Assembly: GCA_002308215.1 (NCBI GenBank)
Contig: DBVO01000049.1
Location: 138-23,139, forward strand
DNA: 23,002 nt
Reading direction: 5' to 3'
Source: Christensenella sp. UBA1262
Lineage (GTDB): Bacteria; Bacillota; Clostridia; Christensenellales; CAG-917
Of the stretch, positions 6,361-12,438 are shown piece by piece (position 1 is the first letter of the stretch; the number at the start of each line of letters is the position of its first letter). The translations under genes were made by a program, and so were the position numbers. Below the pieces are notes generated by a model. The model saw only the letters and a list, made by a program, of their open reading frames with translations, had not been told where the DNA came from and made no database searches.

Positions 6361-7635
6361 ATCTAATTTTTGATCCCCTAGTTTTATCAAGCTCAATTTT
6401 CTAAATAGTTCTGAAAAACCAAGACTTACACCTGCTGGTATTACAAACAAGCAAAGAATTATTCCTACTACTAGCTTCCATGTTTCAAGTCCGGCTGCCA
6501 TTGATGCATCTATTGTCCCAAACACACCAACAAGGCCACTCGTTCCCATACCCCCGCCAGATGCATTACATCTAAGCCCAAGAAGAACAGCGACTAAACC
6601 AGCCACTGCGCTAGCAATAATCTCTGGGACCATAATAATTGGGCGTTTCATTATATTAGGAATTTGAAGCATGCTAGTTCCAATACCTTGTGAGATGAGA
6701 CCGCTCCATTTATTCTCTCTAAATGATGCCACCGCAAATCCAATCATGTGAGCTGAGCACCCTGCTACTGCTGCTCCACCTGCAATTGCGAACACATCTG
6801 GATGTGCAAGAGCAACAGATGATGTTGCTATTGATACCCAAATTGCAGCCGATGAAGTTGGCATGGTAAGCAAGACACCCATGACAATAGCAACAAATAT
6901 GCCCACTATAATCTTTACTGCCTCACCTGCTTCAATTGCGAGAACAAGTGCTTGGGCTATAAGATCAATAAGTTTGATAAATGGCCATGCTATGTAAACG
7001 CCTGCTAAGCAAAGGATAAGCATGCCAAGTGGAATTAACACTATATCAAGTTTGGTCTTGCCTGCATACAAACTTGCTACCTCAACGGTTAAAAGCGCAA
7101 CGATGTATGCTCCAATTGGGTTTCCTGGTAAACCTTTGCTATATATAACAGCAAAATAATCTGCTGTCATTGTACCGCTTGTTATTTGCATTGCCCAAGC
7201 ACCAATTAAACCTGTAACAGCTGCTGTGAATATTACAAGCGGTTTTGCTCCAAGTTTATGAGCGATACCAACACCAATGCCAACACCCATCATTAGTTTT
7301 GCAAGGTTAGCGATGGTTTTCAATAAATACGCAAATGTATTATCCCCACACCAAGATGCAATTTGCCCAAGAATTGTGCCAGCAATAAGAGTACAGAAAA
7401 GGCCTTGTGCCATACCGGTGAAAGCATCAATAAAGTAGCGCTTGGCATATTTTTTTATAATAGCCTTCGCTTTTGCACCATTTGGAACCTTTCCTCCCTT
7501 TGCAAGTTCTTCTTCTTGATTTGCTTCAGATGAAGGTTCTTCATCTACAACTGGCTTATTTTCAGGTTGTTCAAGGACTTCTTCGCCGACAGGTTCTTCG
7601 TTTTGAGTATTTAAATTTGTGTCTTTTTCATCCAT
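6358..7635 (-). CDS. PTS_EIIC_2 / PfoR-like multi-pass membrane protein
   Basis: The 425-residue protein has an acidic Glu/Pro/Asn-rich cytosolic tail (1-50) and then about ten hydrophobic segments. Conserved-looking stretches include GLFCTLIAGTILGQI, MPTSSAAIWVSIA, HMIGFAVASFRENKW, GIGTSMLQIPNI and GGGMGTSGLVG. These fit the PTS_EIIC_2 family, which includes the PfoR protein of Clostridium perfringens. Members look like sugar-phosphotransferase IIC permeases but usually stand alone without IIA or IIB partners, as here; the substrate is unknown and transport is not shown for most. The gene starts 8 nt after the M28-like gene stop; its AAAGGG ribosome binding site lies inside the end of that gene, so the two are co-transcribed. 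The gene ends in the shared terminator. The family call is by remembered motif pattern, not a search. Confidence 0.75.
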   Translation of the reverse strand: MDEKDTNLNTQNEEPVGEEVLEQPENKPVVDEEPSSEANQEEELAKGGKVPNGAKAKAIIKKYAKRYFIDAFTGMAQGLFCTLIAGTILGQIASWCGDNTFAYLLKTIANLAKLMMGVGIGVGIAHKLGAKPLVIFTAAVTGLIGAWAMQITSGTMTADYFAVIYSKGLPGNPIGAYIVALLTVEVASLYAGKTKLDIVLIPLGMLILCLAGVYIAWPFIKLIDLIAQALVLAIEAGEAVKIIVGIFVAIVMGVLLTMPTSSAAIWVSIATSSVALAHPDVFAIAGGAAVAGCSAHMIGFAVASFRENKWSGLISQGIGTSMLQIPNIMKRPIIMVPEIIASAVAGLVAVLLGLRCNASGGGMGTSGLVGVFGTIDASMAAGLETWKLVVGIILCLFVIPAGVSLGFSELFRKLSLIKLGDQKLD

Positions 7636-7643
7636 AGTGATAT

Positions 7644-8957
7644 TTATTTCCCTTTGACGTCTTTAATCTCCATATCGCTGGATTTGGACGCTGTTTCTTC
7701 TTCTATGTGTTTTACTTCTTGCTTTTCTGCCATTAGTTTTTCAAATGCGCCAACAGTGATTGAAAAGAGTTTTTCTACATCGTTTCTATCTAATACATGG
7801 TCTGTATCTCCCGTTGCAACAAGTGATGCTGTTTCTATACCAGCTGTTGCGAATGCATTAGATGTATAGCCATGTAATGATGCCAATTTTTGTTTTGGTG
7901 TATCATGTGATACAACACCAATCTCCACGCCTTGTTCATGCGCAGAAGAACGAACCATTGATACTATTGGCGTAGAGAACTTAATATTGCGCACTGAATC
8001 ACATTCTGCTATTTGAACGTTGCTTGAGCGAATATATTGCAAACAAAGAACTTTTGCGTCTGAATATTCAGGATGTGAACGCACAAACGCTTGTGAGCCT
8101 CCATGAGCCGAATTCTCGCCACCTAGTGATACATATACTATCTTTGCGTCATCTGGGAGCTTATCGCTGTTTTCTGCAAAATAAGCATATGTTGCCATTG
8201 CTACGGAAGTTGCCACACCATTGTTTTGTCTTGCATGACGCACAAATGGAGAATAGTGTGTAAAAATAGCAAATGCTCCAAGCAATCCAAAAATTGCTGG
8301 CAAAACAGCAAGTGCAGTTATTTTAGGTATGGTGTCAAATCCAACTGCCATCTTAATGATGCAGAATAGCACAAACAAAAATGCTGAAATTGGAGCTACC
8401 AAGATGGTTAGTTTTCTAAACACTCCGAAATCACCAAAGAATCCACCTAATTTTGCATCATGGTTATCCACAATAATAAAGGTGCGCTGTTTTGCTGTTT
8501 TATCATTGGATTTTGAAAATTCACTAACTACGTTATATGAAACGCGCTTGCCGAGCAATCCCGCAAATGTTTTTTTACCAAAAAACAATGACATAAACGC
8601 AATACTACCTGAAACAAATGCGACAAGTGCTAGCGCGGTAAGAAGGGCTCCGCCTACTCTTCCGCCAGCAAAAGATATATAATATAAAACTAATGACGCT
8701 AAATACCAAACGCCAACAAATGCTAAAGCACCTCTGCCAAGCATTGGTGTTGCATAGTATGCTTCTAGACGTGTCTTGACTTCAGATTCATCATGTAAGC
8801 GATTTCGTATGGCTCTCGCGCATGCGGTTTCTTGTTCGCTACCTGTCAATCTGTTTGGATACTGAGAAAGTTCATTCGAAAATTCATCAATAAAATCCAC
8901 TCCATCAAGAAGATCTTCGGCTGATATAACTGATTTTGTAACATCAAAAGTTTCCAT
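7644..8957 (-). CDS. Membrane-embedded M28-peptidase-like protein, probably catalytically degenerate
   Basis: The 437-residue protein begins like an M28 aminopeptidase (FIDEFSNELSQYPNRLTGSEQETACARAI, in parts). Two hydrophobic hairpins (about 76-97 with 101-126, and 183-206 with 212-235) are inserted into the peptidase-like domain. The later region aligns by eye with M28: NNGVATSVAMA for the D-N-A-S-G-V-A block, SLGGENSAHGGSQAF for the EE-G-GS block, and TDHVLDRND for the last His block. Four of five metal ligands appear replaced: N165 for His, R/Q/N at 243-245 for the bridging Asp, N282 for the second Glu, and I309 for Asp. Catalytic-base position E281 and H387 remain. A charged Glu/Lys tail ends the protein. 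It is first in a two-gene operon with the IIC-like gene. No Shine-Dalgarno precedes the ATG. A regulatory or scaffolding role is inference. Confidence 0.75.
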   Translation of the reverse strand: METFDVTKSVISAEDLLDGVDFIDEFSNELSQYPNRLTGSEQETACARAIRNRLHDESEVKTRLEAYYATPMLGRGALAFVGVWYLASLVLYYISFAGGRVGGALLTALALVAFVSGSIAFMSLFFGKKTFAGLLGKRVSYNVVSEFSKSNDKTAKQRTFIIVDNHDAKLGGFFGDFGVFRKLTILVAPISAFLFVLFCIIKMAVGFDTIPKITALAVLPAIFGLLGAFAIFTHYSPFVRHARQNNGVATSVAMATYAYFAENSDKLPDDAKIVYVSLGGENSAHGGSQAFVRSHPEYSDAKVLCLQYIRSSNVQIAECDSVRNIKFSTPIVSMVRSSAHEQGVEIGVVSHDTPKQKLASLHGYTSNAFATAGIETASLVATGDTDHVLDRNDVEKLFSITVGAFEKLMAEKQEVKHIEEETASKSSDMEIKDVKGK

Positions 8958-8966
8958 ATCTAGTAT

Positions 8967-8995
8967 ATTATATATTGGTTACTATTTTTTTTCAA
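8967..8995 (-). promoter_or_regulatory. Promoter of the M28-like operon, predicted leaderless mRNA
   Basis: The minus strand has -35 TTGAAA (8995-8990), a 17-nt spacer and a perfect -10 TATAAT (8972-8967). The predicted start near 8960 gives a leader of about 3 nt before the ATG at 8957, and no Shine-Dalgarno is present in the 9 nt between the -10 and the start codon. Confidence 0.7.
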
Positions 8996-9032
8996 TAAAA
9001 AATTGGCTTTATAAGAATTATGATATTAAAAA

Positions 9033-9064
9033 TAAAAACCTGCCCCAAGTGGGACAGGTTTTTG
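9033..9064 (-). terminator. Intrinsic terminator of the large lipoprotein gene
   Basis: AAAAACCTG (9034-9042) pairs with CAGGTTTTT (9055-9063). CCC/GGG continue the stem beyond one C-A mismatch. The T-rich stretch on the minus strand follows directly. It lies 21 nt beyond the lipoprotein stop codon and just before the M28-like promoter. Confidence 0.85.
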
Positions 9065-9084
9065 CTATTTTGTTTTGCTAATTA

Positions 9085-12000
9085 TTATGGACGAGAAGCT
9101 CCGCCTTCTGGATCAACTTGGCCGCCTTCGCCGCCACCTGGTCTAGTTGCGCCACCTTCTGGGTCAACTTGGCCGCCTTCACCGCCGCCTGGTCTTACTG
9201 CGCCGCCTTCTGGATCAACTTGGCCACCCTCTGGTTCTTCAAAGCCCATTAAGCCAGCAATAATTGACAATACATTGTCTGAATCAATGAGGTTAACTCC
9301 TTCAAGAAGTGCACCTGCTTGATCGCGTCTTGCTGGAGGAACTACTGTTCCTGCATAGTCGCCACCTGCTTCTGTTGTCCATGTGTTAAGTCTTACTGCA
9401 AGACCTGTCTCTCCTTCGCCAAGATCATATACACACTTGACATAGAGAACATTTAGGAGATCACGATGGAATTCGAAGCTGAGATGCATTGTTACAGATT
9501 CAGATTCGTTGAGACCAATGCTGAAGAGCTCTTGTTCATATTCTTCATCATAAATTGAGTCATTTGCTGGTACAAGATATTTCTCATAATGTGCTCTGAT
9601 TATATTTCTACCATCAAGATGTACATTGAATCTGCCAAGGAGTTCGCCAACTGTCAAAACTGATTCTTCTGCAACGATATCATCATCTTCTGCGAGATTG
9701 AATTTTTGAAGTTTTTCAACTACTTCTACTGGGATGATATAATCCTTGATTTGTACGTCGTTGCCATCTTCATCTTCAACATCAAGTTGGCCAATCCATT
9801 GAAGGAGTGATTCTGTAATAGTTGTATCAACTACAACACCATCTGTTGATGTATATTCATAGCCATCATCTGTGAAGACTACAAGAACTTTACCTGTGCC
9901 AGAAACAACCAAATCACCAGCAATACGGAAGTATTCTACAGGGTCTGCTACATCTAAACCTGCCTTTGATACAACAAGAAGGATGTTTGCATCTGTGATA
10001 GAATCCTTTGCATTGTTATAGTTGATTTCACCATTGAGTGTTGCAACAAATACTGATTCTGGAAGTGAATTGTCGCCTCTATATTGTCTTGTGAGAGCAA
10101 GTGTTGCTTCGCCACTCTTCAAAAGCTTACCATCTGTAATTTCTTCAAATTCAAGACTGCCTTCGTAAGTGCAAACATATGTAACAATGTTTTCTGCATC
10201 TTCATCCCACATATTGAATGCGAGTTCTAGGCTGAGTGAATTGTCTTCAAAGCTCCATTCTGCTTCGATGTTTACAAAGTATGGTGCTTTAACTGGAGCG
10301 CCTTGTGCATCATAACCTGCATCATTCAAATATTCTGCTCTTGCTTGAATTGCATGTGCTTGTTTTTGGATGTTAACAGAAACTTCGTTTGCATTTACGC
10401 CACCGAATGCTTCAGCGAGTTCATTGCAGAGTGCTTTTGTGAAGTTTGCATCGAGCAAGAATTCATGCCAATTCTCTTTGAATTCACCATCTTCGTCAAT
10501 AAAGATTGCTTTCAAAGCATCAAGTGAGAGTTCTTCACCGTTGATCTTTACTGTTTCTGTGATGATATCAAGTGCTGCCATAATGCCGGAGATATCAAAT
10601 CCACCTTCGTCATCATCGTCTGCTACTTCTGCCATTTCAAATGCGCCAAAGAGTTCGTCCCAGTTTTCAACGATATCTGCTACATCGATGATGTATGTCT
10701 TTTCGCCAACTACTGCGGAGAGTTCGCCATGTGCGCAAGATGCTAAGAGTTGGAATGGAATTGCTGCGCCTGGAACGAGTGCGCCTTGAGCATCAATTTC
10801 TTCAACCTTCAATCCGAGTTCAGCATCAATTTCGCCAAGGAGTCTTGCTCTTTCTGCGCCATCTTCTGCCTTGCTCATCTTAATAGCTTTTTCGATAACA
10901 TTGATAATATCAATGTCTGAGTACATTGTAACACGATATGGTGTCATGACACCCTTGTCATAATGTTCAACTTCGATTGTTGCTTCACAGTTGAGCATCT
11001 TGTTGACATTAAGTGTATCTGCATTTGCCCAGTTGCTTGCTACGAAACCTACTCTTTCTTTTGTTGCAGCTGCTGTATTAGCAACCTTTCTGAGTTCAAG
11101 ATTTCTAATTGCAAGTTCAAATTGTGGATAAATGTTTGTCTTTGGATCTTTCAAACCTGCAAGACCAAGAACAAGTGCAAATCCATTAATCTTGTTGTCT
11201 TTCTCGCCATACTTGATGGTGAATTCTGTGTTCTCGTTAAGGATTGTTGTTACGATGCTTGGGAGACCGCTGAGCATATCTGATGCAAGGCTCAAAACTC
11301 TACCAATGTTAAGTGTAACTGCATATTCTTTTCCGCCATCTTTTTCAGTTGTTGTTGGTTCACCAAGAAGTGACTTAACAATTGAAGAAGAAAGTGCATT
11401 TTCAATATGAATAGTATCTGTTACTTCATCGTACATACCTGGGAGGAATGATCCAACCTTCTTTGAGATTTCCTTAAGATCAAGGTCGAAGATGCCTGCA
11501 ATGTTTTCAATGAGAGTATTGAGTGACCAGTCTGGGCCTGTGCCAGAAACTACTGCGTCAACAATATCTGCAATTGAGAAACCGGAATTTGCTACTGTTG
11601 GATCTGCGCCGAATTTATGATTGTTGATAAAGTCTGCGACAGATGCTGCATAAGAGCCGTTGAGGTTTCCATCTGTGTCAAAATTAACCTTGTAGTATCT
11701 CTTTTGGAGCATTTCATGCTCTTTCAAGAAATCAATGTTGCTTGCAAAGTTGAGATCGAAGTAAACGTTTGTTGGGTCTGCTAAGAAATAGTAGACTGCT
11801 AACCATGTCTCACCTGTTGCACCATTGTAGATACGTGCTTTGACTGCGCTGTTGGTTGAAAGTGGTTTGTTTGCATTATCCTTGCTATTTCTGTCAAGAA
11901 CAATATCAAGTGCGATACCAACATTGAAGTTTTCTTCTTCAACTGCACCAGCCTTGACTTGTCTCATTGCGACAGAAAGATCAAGGGAAAGACCGACGTT

Positions 12001-12243
12001 GTCGCTTGCTGTAATTGCTTCGCCACCAATGTCGTTAGCAAGTTCCCACATGTTGCCAAAGAATGAATCTTTGTCGATGCTGCCATCGTCATCGCCGCCG
12101 CTTGGTGGAGTGACTTGTCCGCCACCGCCGCCACTTGGCTGATCATTGTTCTTCTTCTTGTTGCAAGCAACAAGACCAATAGAGAGAACAAGGACGAGTA
12201 CTAGCACCAAAACCAACAATGATTTAATGCTAAATTTTTTCAT
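9085..12243 (-). CDS. Very large secreted lipoprotein of unknown function
   Basis: The 1052-residue protein begins MKKFSIKSLL followed by an unusual Leu-Val alternating core and the lipobox LVAC (C27), so it should be lipidated and fixed to the outer face of the membrane. Residues about 30-55 form a polar Gly/Pro/Asp linker (PSGGGGGQVTPPSGG, DDDGS). The body of about 950 residues is acidic, with many beta-like stretches (ATLNGEINYNN, GSLEFEEITDGKLL) and no enzyme motif I can recognise. The C-terminus holds 2.8 copies of a 17-residue Gly/Glu/Pro repeat. It has its own consensus promoter, a strong AGGAGGG ribosome binding site and its own terminator, so expression is independent of the ABC transporter gene upstream. 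It could be a substrate-binding, adhesive or structural surface protein; the sequence does not decide. Confidence 0.9.
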   Translation of the reverse strand: MKKFSIKSLLVLVLVLVLVLSIGLVACNKKKNNDQPSGGGGGQVTPPSGGDDDGSIDKDSFFGNMWELANDIGGEAITASDNVGLSLDLSVAMRQVKAGAVEEENFNVGIALDIVLDRNSKDNANKPLSTNSAVKARIYNGATGETWLAVYYFLADPTNVYFDLNFASNIDFLKEHEMLQKRYYKVNFDTDGNLNGSYAASVADFINNHKFGADPTVANSGFSIADIVDAVVSGTGPDWSLNTLIENIAGIFDLDLKEISKKVGSFLPGMYDEVTDTIHIENALSSSIVKSLLGEPTTTEKDGGKEYAVTLNIGRVLSLASDMLSGLPSIVTTILNENTEFTIKYGEKDNKINGFALVLGLAGLKDPKTNIYPQFELAIRNLELRKVANTAAATKERVGFVASNWANADTLNVNKMLNCEATIEVEHYDKGVMTPYRVTMYSDIDIINVIEKAIKMSKAEDGAERARLLGEIDAELGLKVEEIDAQGALVPGAAIPFQLLASCAHGELSAVVGEKTYIIDVADIVENWDELFGAFEMAEVADDDDEGGFDISGIMAALDIITETVKINGEELSLDALKAIFIDEDGEFKENWHEFLLDANFTKALCNELAEAFGGVNANEVSVNIQKQAHAIQARAEYLNDAGYDAQGAPVKAPYFVNIEAEWSFEDNSLSLELAFNMWDEDAENIVTYVCTYEGSLEFEEITDGKLLKSGEATLALTRQYRGDNSLPESVFVATLNGEINYNNAKDSITDANILLVVSKAGLDVADPVEYFRIAGDLVVSGTGKVLVVFTDDGYEYTSTDGVVVDTTITESLLQWIGQLDVEDEDGNDVQIKDYIIPVEVVEKLQKFNLAEDDDIVAEESVLTVGELLGRFNVHLDGRNIIRAHYEKYLVPANDSIYDEEYEQELFSIGLNESESVTMHLSFEFHRDLLNVLYVKCVYDLGEGETGLAVRLNTWTTEAGGDYAGTVVPPARRDQAGALLEGVNLIDSDNVLSIIAGLMGFEEPEGGQVDPEGGAVRPGGGEGGQVDPEGGATRPGGGEGGQVDPEGGASRP
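9088..9231 (-). repeat. 51-nt tandem repeats encoding the lipoprotein C-terminus
   Basis: The coding unit gives EGGQVDPEGGAxRPGGG, 17 residues, with x being V, T and S in order. There are two full copies (9181-9231, 9130-9180) and a 14-residue third copy (9088-9129) that ends at the stop codon. Copies differ at silent positions, so the array is not newly made, but it can still vary in copy number. Confidence 0.9.
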
Positions 12244-12309
12244 ATTTCCCTCCTAAAGAAAAATTTCTTTAAATTGCTCTATTTTTCATGTATTATGGTA
12301 TCCCATAAT
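12244..12309 (-). promoter_or_regulatory. Structured 5' leader and ribosome binding site of the lipoprotein gene
   Basis: The leader is about 70 nt. Near its 5' end ATTATGG and CCATAAT (12292-12298, 12303-12309) form a perfect 7-bp hairpin with a 4-nt loop. A second inverted repeat, AAAGAAA/TTTCTTT (12255-12270), follows. AGGAGGG lies 3 nt before the ATG. A 5' hairpin of this kind can stabilise abundant mRNAs (general knowledge). Confidence 0.6.
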
Positions 12310-12320
12310 CATGCAGTATA

Positions 12321-12349
12321 ATTATATATCCCAATAAATGCAATGTCAA
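12321..12349 (-). promoter_or_regulatory. Perfect consensus promoter of the lipoprotein gene
   Basis: The minus strand has TTGACA (12349-12344), a 17-nt spacer and TATAAT (12326-12321): both hexamers and the spacing are ideal for the housekeeping sigma factor. Predicted start near 12314. This suggests strong constitutive expression. Confidence 0.85.
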
Positions 12350-12393
12350 TATTAATAAAAAAATCTTAATACTTAATTAAGACATCAATAATT

Positions 12394-12419
12394 TAAAAAC
12401 CCCGCCATTTTGGCGGGGT
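12394..12419 (-). terminator. Intrinsic terminator of the ABC transporter gene
   Basis: ACCCCGCCA (12399-12407), TTT, TGGCGGGGT (12411-12419): a perfect 9-bp GC-rich stem. On the minus strand it is followed by a T-run. It separates the ABC gene (stop at 12439) from the lipoprotein promoter. Confidence 0.92.
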
Positions 12420-12438
12420 CTAGTTATAAAATTGTTAA

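Noticed and set aside
7644..8957. Active M28 aminopeptidase
   Set aside because: Most metal ligands appear replaced in the by-eye alignment, so activity is not claimed.
9020..9322. Plus-strand frame with PPSGSTWPPSPPPG-type repeats
   Set aside because: The repeats mirror the lipoprotein C-terminal array on the other strand, and the frame runs through its terminator.
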